Counted from the stretch's first letter, positions 22,522-31,701 are shown. The stretch: DNA of 64,000 nucleotides from Mesorhizobium sp. LHD-90 (GCF_030929505.1 NZ_JAVFVV010000027.1:1-64000), one strand, 5' to 3'. The notes: a model not told the origin generated them from the letters alone. A program made the numbers and translations.

Positions 22522-23166
22522 ATGTTCGGTTTCCTTTCCCGGAAAAGGCCGGCCTTCGATCCGAAAGCACTCTCGATTCGTTTGCTTGCGGATGTCACAA
22601 TCGTTGACCCTCAGCCGAATCTTGATTTTTCTGACAATGAGATACCGCCGCAGCGGTTTGTAGGACGGGAATTCCTCCCCGGAATAGCTGCGCAAGTTGT
22701 CTGTGCAGGGCAAATCGAAGGAACATTGCAATGGCTAACCGCCGATAACATAAAGGACTGGGGTGTTTCTGAAGGAGAACTCTTCGACCTTGCTATTCAG
22801 AATTTGAACCAAATCCATGTGCCACAGACACAGTTGAACAAGCGTGTCCTGCTGGAAGGGGGAACCGTATACTGGGTTGAGCAAAGCTCGGTCATGAAAA
22901 GCAGTTTGCTTTTGGCCGACGCGCTTTGGGCGGATTTCGGTTTCGATAAGGAGACGATTGCTGCCGCTGTTCCGGATCGTGAATGGCTGCTTTTCTGTGA
23001 CAGGCACTCCGTTGAGTCGCTGAGCGGATTGCAAACTTTGGCCGAGAGTCTTTGGGACGATCCCGAGGCGATGAAGAAGTATCGTATATCGAAAGATTTG
23101 TTGGTGGCCGAGCAAGCGGCGTCGGCGGGATGGACCGTACTCACGGCTGGGGCGATGCCTCAATGA
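22522..23166 (+). CDS. Orphan gene inside the pdh operon, resembles DUF1444/YtpQ
   Basis: 214 residues, starting 3 bp after pdhB and ending 91 bp before pdhC. Base composition is visibly AT-richer than its neighbours and codon choice differs (TTG Leu, AAT, ATA). The middle and end (LQWLTADNIKDWGVSEGEL, SLLLADALWADFGF, VAVP-like AAAVPDREWLLFCD) resemble the DUF1444 (YtpQ) family by eye, a family of unknown function. No signal peptide or membrane helix; starts MFGFLSRKRP. It is not part of any PDH complex I know. Likely acquired and co-transcribed with pdhB by position. Gene reality is firm; family call is tentative. Confidence 0.7.
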   Translation: MFGFLSRKRPAFDPKALSIRLLADVTIVDPQPNLDFSDNEIPPQRFVGREFLPGIAAQVVCAGQIEGTLQWLTADNIKDWGVSEGELFDLAIQNLNQIHVPQTQLNKRVLLEGGTVYWVEQSSVMKSSLLLADALWADFGFDKETIAAAVPDREWLLFCDRHSVESLSGLQTLAESLWDDPEAMKKYRISKDLLVAEQAASAGWTVLTAGAMPQ

Positions 23167-23257
23167 GAGACCTGGGTCGATTTGGACCATTGGTAGTTTT
23201 GGAGAAGCGGGCAGACATCTGGGCAAAGCTCTAGATGCTCATGCGGGAGTTAAATAG

Positions 23258-24694
23258 ATGCCGATCAACATCACCATGCCGGCCCTGTCGCCCACGATGG
23301 AGGAAGGCAATCTTTCAAAATGGCTGGTCAAGGAGGGTGACAAGGTTTCGCCGGGCGATGTGATTGCCGAGATCGAGACCGACAAGGCGACGATGGAGGT
23401 AGAGGCCGTCGATGAGGGCACGGTCGCGAAACTCGTCGTGCCGGCCGGAACGGAGGGCGTCAAGGTCAATGCGTTGATCGCCGTGCTGGCGGGCGAGGGC
23501 GAGGATGCCGGTGCGGCGGCCAAGGGAGCGGAAGCGGCGAACGCGGAGGCGAAAGAGGAGAAAGCGCCAACCTCCCCCTCGGAGGGGGGAGGTCGCGCCG
23601 AAGGCGCGGGTGGGGGTGAAAAGGCATCGTCATCTCAGCCCCCCACCCCGGCGGCTGCGCCGCCGACCCTCCCCACATCGGGGGAGGGTAAGCCCACCGC
23701 AAACGGCCACGCCGCCGGCGACCGCACCTTTGCCTCGCCACTGGCGCGCCGCATCGCCAAGGATGCCGGCATCGACGTCGCGTCGGTGCAGGGTTCCGGC
23801 CCGCATGGCCGGGTTGTCAAGGCGGACGTGGACGCCGCGATCGCCGGCGGCGTGAAGGCTCCAGCCGCGAAGCCGGCAGTCGCCACGGAGGCTGCCGCTC
23901 CCGCGGCCAAGGCAGCGCCTGCCGCCGCTCCTGCGGTGAAGCCGATGTCCGACGACGCGGTGCTGAAACTGTTCGAGCAGGGCTCCTACGACCTCGTTCC
24001 GCACGACAACATGCGAAAAACCATCGCGCGGCGGCTGGTAGAGGCGAAGAGCACGATCCCGCATTTCTATCTCACGCTCGATTGCGAGCTCGACGCGCTC
24101 TTGAAGCTGCGCGGCGAGCTGAACGCGGCGGCGCCGGTGAAGAAGACCGACAAGGGCGAGGTGCCCGCATACAAGCTTTCCGTCAACGACATGGTCATCA
24201 AGGCGATGGCGCTGGCGCTGATGGAGGTGCCGGACGCCAATGCCTCGTGGACGGAAACCGCCATGGTCAAACACAAGCACGCCGATGTCGGCGTGGCGGT
24301 GTCGATCCCCGGCGGGTTGATTACGCCGATCATCCGCAAGGCGGACCAGAAGACGCTGTCGGTGATCGCCAACGAGATGAAGGATCTGGCGGCGCGCGCC
24401 AGGAGCCGAAAACTGAAGCCGGAAGAGTATCAGGGCGGCACCACTGCCGTGTCCAATCTCGGCATGTTCGGCATCAAGGATTTTTCGGCGGTCATCAACC
24501 CCCCGCACGCCACCATCCTGGCGGTCGGCGCCGGCGAACAGCGGGCGGTGGTGAAGAACGGCGAGATCAAGATCGCGACCGTCATGTCGGTGACGCTGTC
24601 CACCGACCACCGCGCCGTCGATGGGGCGCTGGGCGCCGAACTGCTCGGCGCGTTCAAGCGCTATATCGAAAACCCGATCGGAATGCTGGTTTGA
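23258..24694 (+). CDS. pdhC: Dihydrolipoamide acetyltransferase (PDH E2)
   Basis: 478 residues. Lipoyl domain 1-80 (Lys43 in [12 protein letters not shown]), then a linker of which residues 104-145 come from a palindromic DNA repeat, a peripheral subunit-binding domain (about 148-190, FASPLARRIAKDAGIDVASV and GPHGRVVKADVDAAI), an Ala/Pro hinge, and the acetyltransferase core (about 245-478) ending with the catalytic LSTDHRAVDGALGAELL. E2 forms the core of the PDH complex and passes acetyl from lipoate to CoA. The lipoyl segment is very similar at DNA level to that of pdhB. The ATG at 23258 keeps the conserved [14 protein letters not shown] start. Confidence 0.96.
   Translation: MPINITMPALSPTMEEGNLSKWLVKEGDKVSPGDVIAEIETDKATMEVEAVDEGTVAKLVVPAGTEGVKVNALIAVLAGEGEDAGAAAKGAEAANAEAKEEKAPTSPSEGGGRAEGAGGGEKASSSQPPTPAAAPPTLPTSGEGKPTANGHAAGDRTFASPLARRIAKDAGIDVASVQGSGPHGRVVKADVDAAIAGGVKAPAAKPAVATEAAAPAAKAAPAAAPAVKPMSDDAVLKLFEQGSYDLVPHDNMRKTIARRLVEAKSTIPHFYLTLDCELDALLKLRGELNAAAPVKKTDKGEVPAYKLSVNDMVIKAMALALMEVPDANASWTETAMVKHKHADVGVAVSIPGGLITPIIRKADQKTLSVIANEMKDLAARARSRKLKPEEYQGGTTAVSNLGMFGIKDFSAVINPPHATILAVGAGEQRAVVKNGEIKIATVMSVTLSTDHRAVDGALGAELLGAFKRYIENPIGMLV
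23567..23692. repeat. Composite palindromic repeat inside the pdhC coding sequence (copy 2)
   Basis: The left half is almost identical to copy 1 in pdhB (CCTCCCCCTCGG.., then CGCGCC-GAA-GGCGCG, then GGTGGGGGTG). The right half keeps the structure but changes bases on both sides of its small stem (CGGCGG..CCGCCG instead of CGCCCGCC..GGCGGGCG) and has ACCCTCCCC-ACATC-GGGGGAGGGT. It is read in the same frame as copy 1, giving [18 protein letters not shown] and then PPTPAAAPPTLPTSGEGK, with no stop codon. Confidence 0.85.
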
Positions 24695-24720
24695 CGTAAA
24701 TCCCATTTGAGGAGGGGACT

Positions 24721-25263
24721 ATGGCTACGGCTGAACAGGTACAGAGGCTCAAGACGTCGTGGATCTGGCTTGCCATTCTCGGCGTGATTTCCCTGATCGG
24801 CGGCATATTGGCGTTGGCCAACCCGTTTGCCGCCACGCTTGCCGCCGTGTTCCTCGCCGGCTGGACGTTCCTGCTGTTCGGCGTCCTGCAGATCGTCCAG
24901 GCCTTCAGCGTCAAGGGCTGGCCGGGTTTCCTGTGGTCGCTGCTGCTCGGCGTCATCACCGCTGTGGTTGGCGTGTCGCTGCTCACCAATCCGACGGCCG
25001 GCGCGATCTCGCTGACCATGCTGGTCGCCATCCTGTTTTTGGTGCTCGGCGTGGTGAAGCTCATGTACGCATTTTCGCTGCGGCCGGTATCGGGCTGGGG
25101 GTTCGTCGCGCTTTCCGGCGTCATCTCCATCCTGCTCGGCATCATGATCCTGTCGGATTTTCCGTGGTCGGCGACGGCCGTCCTTGGTATCCTGCTCGCG
25201 GTCGAACTCCTGTCCAACGGCGTGTTCCTGCTGGTCGTTGCGCTCGGGCTGCGCAAAGCGTGA
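24721..25263 (+). CDS. HdeD-type membrane protein (DUF308)
   Basis: 180 residues with six predicted membrane helices arranged as three hairpins; each hairpin holds a Gly-rich helix such as ILGVISLIGGILALANPF, LLLGVITAVVGVSLLTNPT and LSGVISILLGIMIL, the internal repeat typical of the HdeD/DUF308 family. E. coli HdeD helps acid resistance at high cell density; the biochemical role is unknown. A strong AGGAGGGG precedes the ATG. It is the first of three genes placed between pdhC and lpdA and has no known link to pyruvate dehydrogenase. Confidence 0.88.
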   Translation: MATAEQVQRLKTSWIWLAILGVISLIGGILALANPFAATLAAVFLAGWTFLLFGVLQIVQAFSVKGWPGFLWSLLLGVITAVVGVSLLTNPTAGAISLTMLVAILFLVLGVVKLMYAFSLRPVSGWGFVALSGVISILLGIMILSDFPWSATAVLGILLAVELLSNGVFLLVVALGLRKA

Positions 25264-25275
25264 CCGGCGGGCGCC

Positions 25276-25701
25276 GTGCGGGCCATCCTGACCTCGCTCA
25301 TGGCATTCTTCCTGTCGCTGCTGGCCGGGATGATTTCCGCCCAGTGGCTTGCGGTCGCAACGAATGCGGCGGAGGAGTTTATTCTGGTCTTCGCCTCCGT
25401 CCCGCTGCTGGCGATTGTTTTCGGCGTGGTTTTCCTGCTGCCGCAGATCATCGCAGGCACCAGATCGAGCATCGACCGTGTTGGAAAATGGTCGTTGGCC
25501 GTTCTGGTCGTGCTGGCGGCGGTGCTGTTGGGGCTGGAGCTTTGGGCCGTGGCCGGTGATATGGCAAAATTCAAGGCGGACCTGCCGATCATCGGCCTGG
25601 TTTTGCCTGGCGTTGCCATCCTGGTGGTCGACTGGTTGTTCGTGCGCTGGCGCATCGGTGCGCCGCGCGTTGAATTCGGACGGAACGGAAAGGTTTTATG
25701 A
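25276..25701 (+). CDS. Hypothetical four-helix membrane protein
   Basis: 141 residues from GTG 25276 (an in-frame ATG at 25300 would shorten it by 8). Four hydrophobic segments: residues 4-24, 37-57, 70-92 and 104-122, with a basic C-terminal tail. No recognised family. Its stop overlaps the start of the downstream SGNH hydrolase (ATGA at 25698-25701), so they are translationally coupled, and it follows HdeD by 12 bp; the three look like one module. Function unknown. Confidence 0.65.
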   Translation: MRAILTSLMAFFLSLLAGMISAQWLAVATNAAEEFILVFASVPLLAIVFGVVFLLPQIIAGTRSSIDRVGKWSLAVLVVLAAVLLGLELWAVAGDMAKFKADLPIIGLVLPGVAILVVDWLFVRWRIGAPRVEFGRNGKVL

Positions 25702-26336
25702 AGAACATCCTCTGTTACGGCGACTCGCTCACCTGGGGCTACAATGCCGAAGGTCCGTCGCGGCATGCCGTTGCCGACCGCTGGCCGAGCGTCCTGCAGG
25801 CAGAGCTCGGCCCCAGCGTGCACGTCATCGCAGACGGTCTGAACGGCCGCACCACCGCCTTCGACGACCATCTGGCCGGCGAGGACCGCAACGGCGCCCG
25901 CACGCTGCCCGGCGTGCTTGGCACGCATTCGCCGCTCAATCTCGTCATCATCATGCTCGGCGCCAACGACATGAAGCCGTGGATCCACGGCAACGCCTTC
26001 GTCTCCAAGAACGGGATGGCGCGGCTGGCGCAGATCGTGCGCACCCATCCCTACCAGTTGGCCGCGCCGCCGCCGAAACTGATCGTCGTTTCGCCGCCGC
26101 AGGTCAGCCGGACCGACAATGTCGAGTTCACTTCGGCCTTCGCGGGCGGCAACGAGGCTTCGAAACACCTCGCCGGCCACTACGAGGCGCTGGCCAAGGA
26201 GATCGACTGCGGCTTCTTCGACGCCGGCACGGTCGCCAGGACAACGCCGCTCGACGGCGTCCATCTCGACGCGGAAAACACCCGCGCCATCGGCAAGGCC
26301 TTGGCGCCGCTGGTGAAAAAGACCCTGGGCATCTAG
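25698..26336 (+). CDS. SGNH/GDSL hydrolase (arylesterase/acyltransferase type)
   Basis: 212 residues, no signal peptide. All SGNH blocks are seen: the Ser in CYGDSLTWGYNAEG (block I), Gly in DGLNGRTTAFDD (II), Asn in MLGANDMKPW (III) and Asp/His in LDGVHLDAENTRAI (V). The GDSLTWG and GRTT strings are those of the arylesterase/acyltransferase group that includes the Mycobacterium smegmatis acyltransferase MsAcT. Likely cytoplasmic ester hydrolysis or transacylation on small substrates. Third member of the insert between pdhC and lpdA; ends 12 bp before lpdA. Confidence 0.9.
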   Translation: MKNILCYGDSLTWGYNAEGPSRHAVADRWPSVLQAELGPSVHVIADGLNGRTTAFDDHLAGEDRNGARTLPGVLGTHSPLNLVIIMLGANDMKPWIHGNAFVSKNGMARLAQIVRTHPYQLAAPPPKLIVVSPPQVSRTDNVEFTSAFAGGNEASKHLAGHYEALAKEIDCGFFDAGTVARTTPLDGVHLDAENTRAIGKALAPLVKKTLGI

Positions 26337-26348
26337 GAAGGATTTTTC

Positions 26349-27791
26349 GTGGCTCAATCCTATGACGTGATCATTATCGGCTCCGGCCCCGGCGGCTATG
26401 TCGCCGCCATCCGCGCCGCGCAACTCGGTTTGAAGACGGCGATCGTCGAGCGTGAGCACCTGGCCGGCATCTGCTCCAACTGGGGGTGTATCCCGACCAA
26501 GGCGCTGCTGCGTACGGCCGAGATTTTTCACTACGCCGAGCACGCTAAGAGCTACGGCCTGAAGCTCGAGGGCAGCGTGTCACCGGATCTGAAGGCGATC
26601 GTCGACCGGTCGCGCGGCATTGCCCATCGCATGAACAACGGCGTTGGCTTCCTGATGAAGAAGAACAAGGTCGACGTCATCTGGGGTGAGGCGAAGCTGA
26701 CGAAGCCCGGCGAGATCGTGGTTTCGAAGACCACCAAGAAGCCGATGGAGCCTGTCGGGCCGATCCCGAAGAACACGCTGGGCGAGGGGACGTATCAGGC
26801 AAAACACATAATCATCGCCACCGGCGCGCGGCCGCGCGCCCTGCCGGGCATCGAGCCGGACGGAAAGCTGATCTGGACCTATTTCGAGGCGATGGTGCCG
26901 CCGAAAATGCCGAAATCCCTGCTGGTGATGGGCTCCGGCGCGATCGGCATCGAGTTCGCGTCCTTCTACCGCACCATGGGCGTCGACGTGACCGTGGTCG
27001 AGCTGCTGCCGCAGGTCATGCCGGTCGAGGATGCCGAAATCTCGGCGCTGGCGAAAAAGCAGTTCGAGAAGCAAGGCATGAAGATCCTGCTCGACGCCAA
27101 GGTGACCAAGGTTGAGAAGTCAGCCGATTCGGTGACCGCTCATGTCGAGACCAAGGACGGGAAGACCCAAAAGATCACCGCCGACCGGCTGATCTCGGCG
27201 GTCGGCGTGCAGGCCAACATCGAGAACATCGGACTGGAAACGCTCGGCGTGAAGACCGAACGGGGCATGATCGTCGTCGACGGCTATTGCCGCACCAACG
27301 TTCCCGGCGTCTACGCGATCGGCGACGTGGCCGGCCCGCCGATGCTGGCGCACAAGGCCGAGCATGAGGGCGTCGTCTGCGTCGAAAAGATCGCCGGCCT
27401 GAACGTCCATCCAATGGACAAGCTCAAAATCCCCGGCTGCACCTACTGCAATCCGCAGGTCGCCTCGGTCGGCCTGACGGAAGCCAAGGCCAAGGACGCC
27501 GGCTACGATATCCGTGTCGGGCGTTTCCCCTTCGTCGCCAACGGCAAGGCGGTGGCGCTGGGCGAGGACCAGGGCCTGGTCAAGACGGTGTTCGACAAGA
27601 AGACCGGTCAATTGCTGGGCGCCCACATGGTCGGCGCGGAAGTCACTGAACTCATTCAAGGTTTTGTCGTCGCCATGAACCTCGAGACCACAGAGGAAGA
27701 GCTGATGCACACGATCTTCCCGCATCCGACGCTGTCGGAGACGATGAAGGAAAGTGTGCTCGACGCGTACGGCCGCGCGCTGAACGCATAG
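26349..27791 (+). CDS. lpdA: Dihydrolipoamide dehydrogenase (PDH E3)
   Basis: 480 residues, GTG start at 26349 (AGGATTTTTC upstream). FAD-binding GSGPGGYVAAIRAAQLG, redox-active disulfide in CSNWGCIPTKALL, NAD-binding GSGAIGIEFASFY, and the C-terminal catalytic His-Glu in TIFPHPTLSETMKE. It reoxidises dihydrolipoamide of PDH and related complexes. The disulfide region reads ICSNWGC instead of the commoner CLNxGC, a known variant. A 20-residue insertion after KTTKKPMEPVGPI is typical of rhizobial PDH-linked E3. Function secure. Confidence 0.96.
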   Translation: MAQSYDVIIIGSGPGGYVAAIRAAQLGLKTAIVEREHLAGICSNWGCIPTKALLRTAEIFHYAEHAKSYGLKLEGSVSPDLKAIVDRSRGIAHRMNNGVGFLMKKNKVDVIWGEAKLTKPGEIVVSKTTKKPMEPVGPIPKNTLGEGTYQAKHIIIATGARPRALPGIEPDGKLIWTYFEAMVPPKMPKSLLVMGSGAIGIEFASFYRTMGVDVTVVELLPQVMPVEDAEISALAKKQFEKQGMKILLDAKVTKVEKSADSVTAHVETKDGKTQKITADRLISAVGVQANIENIGLETLGVKTERGMIVVDGYCRTNVPGVYAIGDVAGPPMLAHKAEHEGVVCVEKIAGLNVHPMDKLKIPGCTYCNPQVASVGLTEAKAKDAGYDIRVGRFPFVANGKAVALGEDQGLVKTVFDKKTGQLLGAHMVGAEVTELIQGFVVAMNLETTEEELMHTIFPHPTLSETMKESVLDAYGRALNA

Positions 27792-27862
27792 CCGGGCTGC
27801 GCCGGGTTACCTGTTGGCCGCGGCGCGCTTCGCCTATATTGGGACATGACACGGAGGCGTTG

Positions 27863-28141
27863 ATGGACCAGAGCTACGGCATTCTGAGCATGCCCGGAAC
27901 CGGTTTTTTCGGGATGCTGGTGATCGGCTTTATTGCCGGCTACGTCGCCGAGCGTACCATGAACCGTGACCATGGCTTCCTGACCAACATGCTAGTGGGC
28001 ATTGCCGGCTCCTTCGTCGGCGGCACGCTGGCCGGCCTGCTCGGCATCAACTATTACGGCTTCCTAGGCAATCTCGTCGTCGCCATCGTCGGCGCGATCG
28101 CCATCCTGTGGCTGTTCGGCCGCGCCAAGCAGGCCTTGTAA
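27863..28141 (+). CDS. GlsB/YeaQ/YmgE-type small membrane protein
   Basis: 92 residues from the ATG at 27863, which has ACGGAGG at the right spacing; an earlier ATG at 27839 lacks one. Three membrane segments with the Gly-rich pattern FGMLVIGFIAGYVAERTM, LVGIAGSFVGGTLAGLLG and NLVVAIVGAIAILWLFGR, characteristic of the transglycosylase-associated (GlsB/YeaQ) family linked to general stress in other bacteria. It lies between lpdA and lipA, 9 bp before lipA, and may be co-transcribed with it. Confidence 0.87.
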   Translation: MDQSYGILSMPGTGFFGMLVIGFIAGYVAERTMNRDHGFLTNMLVGIAGSFVGGTLAGLLGINYYGFLGNLVVAIVGAIAILWLFGRAKQAL

Positions 28142-28150
28142 GGGACAAAG

Positions 28151-29116
28151 ATGGTCACCGTCCTCGACCGCGTTTCCAACACGCCGCGCCAGCGTCACCC
28201 CGAAAAGGCCCACCGGCCCGACCAGGAGGTGGCGCGAAAACCTGACTGGATCCGGGTTAGAGCCCCGAATTCAAAGGGTTACGCCGAGACCCGCGAGATC
28301 GTGCGCTCCAACAAGCTGGTGACGGTCTGCGAGGAGGCCGGCTGCCCGAACATCGGCGAATGCTGGGACAAGAAGCACGCCACCTTCATGATCATGGGCG
28401 AGATCTGCACCCGTGCCTGCGCTTTTTGCAATGTCGCGACCGGCAAACCGGGGCCGCTCGACCCGACCGAGCCGGGCAGCGTGGCGCGCGCCGTGCGGCA
28501 GATGGGACTTCAGCATGTGGTCATCACCTCGGTCGACCGTGACGATCTGGACGATGGCGGCGCCCGGCATTTCGCTGCGGTGATACGTAACATTCGCGCG
28601 CTAAACCCTTCCACGACAATAGAAATCCTGACGCCGGACTTTTTGCGCAAGGAAGGCGCGCTGGAGATTGTCGTTGCCGCCAAGCCGGACGTCTTCAACC
28701 ACAATCTGGAAACCGTGCCATCGAACTATCTCACGGTTCGACCCGGCGCGCGGTATTTCCATTCGATCCGGCTTTTGCAGCGGGTGAAGGAACTCGATCC
28801 GTCGATCTTTACCAAGTCCGGCATCATGGTCGGGCTGGGTGAGGAGCGGAATGAGGTTCTGGCGCTGATGGACGACCTTCGCTCGGCGGATGTGGATTTC
28901 ATGACCATCGGCCAGTACCTCCAGCCGTCGAAAAAGCACCATCCGGTCAGGAAATTCGTCACCCCGGACGAGTTCAAGTCCTTTGAAACCATTGGGCTTT
29001 CCAAAGGTTTCCTGGTTATGGCGTCGAGCCCGCTGACCCGTTCGTCGCACCATGCCGGCGAAGATTTCGCGCGACTCCGGGCAGCGCGTGAGGCGATGTT
29101 GAAGAAAGCTGTCTAA
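28151..29116 (+). CDS. lipA: Lipoyl synthase
   Basis: 321 residues, radical SAM enzyme that inserts two sulfurs into octanoyl-lipoyl domains. Both cluster motifs are present: the auxiliary cluster [12 protein letters not shown] and the radical [16 protein letters not shown] (CX3CX2C). The conserved C-terminal [15 protein letters not shown] with the Arg-Ser-Ser motif is intact. It directly supports the lipoyl domains of PdhB and PdhC, and its placement after the PDH genes is a conserved Rhizobiales trait. LipB is not in the window. Confidence 0.97.
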   Translation: MVTVLDRVSNTPRQRHPEKAHRPDQEVARKPDWIRVRAPNSKGYAETREIVRSNKLVTVCEEAGCPNIGECWDKKHATFMIMGEICTRACAFCNVATGKPGPLDPTEPGSVARAVRQMGLQHVVITSVDRDDLDDGGARHFAAVIRNIRALNPSTTIEILTPDFLRKEGALEIVVAAKPDVFNHNLETVPSNYLTVRPGARYFHSIRLLQRVKELDPSIFTKSGIMVGLGEERNEVLALMDDLRSADVDFMTIGQYLQPSKKHHPVRKFVTPDEFKSFETIGLSKGFLVMASSPLTRSSHHAGEDFARLRAAREAMLKKAV

Positions 29117-29129
29117 GGCCACGATTTTC

Positions 29130-29594
29130 ATGCCGAAATTTGAGACGACAAGGCATGTCCCGCACTCCGCGCAAGACATGTTCGCGCTGGTGGCCGACGT
29201 CGAAAAATATCCCGGATTCCTGCCCTTGTGCGATGCACTTACAGTGCGTTCGCGCAAGGAACGCGACGGCCAGACAATTCTGGTGGCTGACATGACGGTC
29301 GGCTACAAGGCGATCCGCGAGACGTTCACCAGCCAGGTGCATTTGAAGCCGGCGGAAAACTGCATAGACGTCAAATACATAGATGGCCCTTTTAAATATC
29401 TGCATAATATCTGGAGCTTCGAGCCGACCGGCCAGGGCGCCTGCGATATCCATTTTTCCATCGACTATGAATTCAAGAGCCGGCTGCTTGGCATGGTCAT
29501 GGGTTCGATGTTCGACCGGGCTTTCCGCACGTTCGCGGAAGCTTTTGAGAAGCGCGCCGACGTCATCCATGGCGCCGCGGTTCAGCCGGCCTAA
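29130..29594 (+). CDS. COQ10/RatA-like START-domain protein
   Basis: 154 residues, polyketide cyclase/START fold: TTRHVPHSAQDMFALVADVEKYPGFLPLC at the N terminus, then FTSQVHLKPAE and a C-terminal helix FEKRADVIHG. In mitochondria and alphaproteobacteria COQ10 homologues bind ubiquinone or aid its use in respiration; the same family includes E. coli RatA. COQ10-like function is more plausible here than a toxin. It starts 13 bp after lipA, a known neighbour in this order, and converges on the cinA-type gene across 279 bp in which I see no gene. Confidence 0.9.
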   Translation: MPKFETTRHVPHSAQDMFALVADVEKYPGFLPLCDALTVRSRKERDGQTILVADMTVGYKAIRETFTSQVHLKPAENCIDVKYIDGPFKYLHNIWSFEPTGQGACDIHFSIDYEFKSRLLGMVMGSMFDRAFRTFAEAFEKRADVIHGAAVQPA

Positions 29595-29873
29595 GTATTT
29601 GTTTTGACCGGGTTTTCTTGGGCGAAACGCGGAGCGGCATCGCGCCGTTCGAAAGCGCGTGAAGTCCACAATATCGTTTGAAAGCAATGGTTTGTGAAAG
29701 ACGCCCGCACGGGAGCGCTGATTCGGCTTGATTCGGGGGCCGAAATCGGGACTTTCGGCTTCATCAAAGCCGTTTCGGGCTTCCCGCAGGGGATTTTTCG
29801 TTTCAACGAGATGCGCGCGCTTGGGCAGGGGCGGGAATTGTTCCGGAACCATTGGCGGCGACGGGTCGGTTGC

Positions 29874-30362
29874 TCAGCCCTCCAGCGCCTTCAGCCCCAT
29901 TTCGAGCGCGGTCAAAACCGTCTGGCGGCGGATGTAGTCCCGGCCGTTGTTGTCGAAGATGCGCTTCTCGGCGACCGGGTCTTGGCCGGCCAGCGCAAGG
30001 CCGAACCAGACCAGCCCGACCGGCTTTTCAATAGACCCGCCGTCCGGGCCGGCGATGCCGGTGACGGCGAGCGTGATGCCGGCGCGGGAATTCTTCAGCG
30101 CGCCGGCGGCCATTTCGAGGGCGGTCTGGCGCGACACTGCGCCGTGGGCGTCCAGCGTGGCCTTGGCGACGCCGAGCATCTCCATCTTGGCCTCGTTGGA
30201 ATAGGTGACGAAGCCGCGGTCGACCATCGAGGACGAGCCGGGGATGTCGGTCAGGGTGGCGATGATCAGGCCGCCGGTGCAGGATTCGGCGGTGGCCGAC
30301 AGGATCTTTTTCGCCGCGCAGGCTTTCAGGAAACGGTCGGCGAGGTCGGCCAGCTCGGTCAT
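29874..30362 (-). CDS. CinA-family nicotinamide-nucleotide amidohydrolase (C-terminal type)
   Basis: 162 residues from the ATG at 30362, which overlaps the ispDF stop by 4 bp (ATGA). It is the stand-alone CinA C-terminal domain (PncC): [22 protein letters not shown] at the active site, [14 protein letters not shown], and [18 protein letters not shown]. PncC deamidates NMN to NaMN in pyridine nucleotide salvage. A longer open frame running back into ispDF is an artefact of the GC-rich third frame. Coupling to ispDF is common in Rhizobiales. Confidence 0.92.
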   Translation of the reverse strand: MTELADLADRFLKACAAKKILSATAESCTGGLIIATLTDIPGSSSMVDRGFVTYSNEAKMEMLGVAKATLDAHGAVSRQTALEMAAGALKNSRAGITLAVTGIAGPDGGSIEKPVGLVWFGLALAGQDPVAEKRIFDNNGRDYIRRQTVLTALEMGLKALEG

Positions 30363-31567
30363 GCGGGCAAATCTCCGGGATAGACGACGGTCGCTGTGGC
30401 GATCGCGGCGATGCCTTCCTCGCGGCCGATGAAGCCAAGCCTTTCGTTGGTGGTGGCTTTCACCGAGACGCGGCCGGGATCGATGCCAAGCATGGCGGCG
30501 ATTGCCGCCGTCATCGATGGGCGGTGCGGGCCGATGCGCGGCGCCTCGCAGATCAAGGTGATGTCGGCATTGGCGATGCGGCCGCCGGCCTCGCGCACCA
30601 GGCGCGCGGCATGCTCCACGAAGATTTTTGAAGCCGCGCCCTTCCATTGCGGGTCCGACGGCGGGAAGTGGGTGCCGATGTCTCCGGCGCCGCGGGTGGC
30701 GAGCAATGCGTCGGTCAGGGCGTGCAGACCGACATCGGCGTCGGAATGGCCGGAGAGCTTTTTCGTATGCGGAATCTTCACACCGCACAGCCAGACATGG
30801 TCGCCTTCCTCGAAGGAGTGGACGTCATAGCCGTTGCCGGTGCGGACATCGGGAAAGCACGTGCCGGATAGTCGCTGGTCGGCCATCTCGATATCCCGCG
30901 CCCAAGTAAGTTTCACGTTGTCCGGCGAGCCTTCGACCAGTTTCACCGGAATGCCGGTCCATTCGGCGATGGCAGCGTCGTCGGTGAAGTCGGTCCTGCC
31001 GGCGTGGTGCGCCTTCATGTGGGCGGCATGGATCGGCCAGAACGGAAAACCCTGCGGCGTCTGCGCCGCGAACAGGCTTTCGCGCGAAACCGTGCCGGCG
31101 ACGGTCCAGTCGCTGCCGCGGCGCTTCAGCGTGTCGGAAACGGCCAGGGCCGGCAGCGCGGCTTGCCGCTCGCCGATGGCGTTGATGGTGCGTTCGATCA
31201 GGGCGGCGTCGACGAAGGGTCGGGCCGCGTCGTGGATCAGCACTTTTGCGGGTGCTGCCGCACGTAGCGCCTCCAGGCCGAGCCGCACCGAATCCTGGCG
31301 GGTGGCGCCGCCCTCGACTACGATGACCCGGTCGCAGAGTTCGCCGGCAGCCTCGGCGAAAAGCGCATGGTCGTCCGGATGGACGACCGCGACGATCGGG
31401 CTGATCGCCGGATGGTTTGCGAACGCCTCGATGGACCGCCGGATCACAGGCTTGCCGCCGATCGCGCGATATTGTTTCGGTCCTTCGGCGGCGCCGGCGC
31501 GCTCGCCGCGGCCGGCGGCCACGATGACGACGGCGGCCTTGCTGTCCGGTCTTGCTGCGGGTTCCAT
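30359..31567 (-). CDS. ispDF: Bifunctional IspD/IspF of the MEP isoprenoid pathway
   Basis: 402 residues from the ATG at 31567 (a GTG at about 31588 is a possible alternative). Residues 1-235 are IspD, which makes CDP-methylerythritol: [27 protein letters not shown] and HDAARPFVD. Residues 245-402 are IspF, which cyclises it: [33 protein letters not shown] (metal ligands) and [18 protein letters not shown]. The fusion is typical of alphaproteobacteria and channels nothing proven. In related genomes dusB lies immediately beside it in the divergent orientation; here a copper cluster intervenes. Confidence 0.96.
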   Translation of the reverse strand: MEPAARPDSKAAVVIVAAGRGERAGAAEGPKQYRAIGGKPVIRRSIEAFANHPAISPIVAVVHPDDHALFAEAAGELCDRVIVVEGGATRQDSVRLGLEALRAAAPAKVLIHDAARPFVDAALIERTINAIGERQAALPALAVSDTLKRRGSDWTVAGTVSRESLFAAQTPQGFPFWPIHAAHMKAHHAGRTDFTDDAAIAEWTGIPVKLVEGSPDNVKLTWARDIEMADQRLSGTCFPDVRTGNGYDVHSFEEGDHVWLCGVKIPHTKKLSGHSDADVGLHALTDALLATRGAGDIGTHFPPSDPQWKGAASKIFVEHAARLVREAGGRIANADITLICEAPRIGPHRPSMTAAIAAMLGIDPGRVSVKATTNERLGFIGREEGIAAIATATVVYPGDLPA

Positions 31568-31701
31568 GGCAGACGCATAGAGCACCCGAACGCGACATTT
31601 CAAGCTGCATCGAATAGCGACGCCTTGGCGTCCATCCGCCGCACGCGGTGTGCCTCTCGCATATTGAGAATGTTGTCCGTTCGCAGTAACGTCACTTCGT
31701 C

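Noticed and set aside
29595-29873. Possible short gene in the lipA/COQ10-cinA gap
   Set aside because: The open frames in both directions are shadows of neighbours or lack start signals and composition bias.
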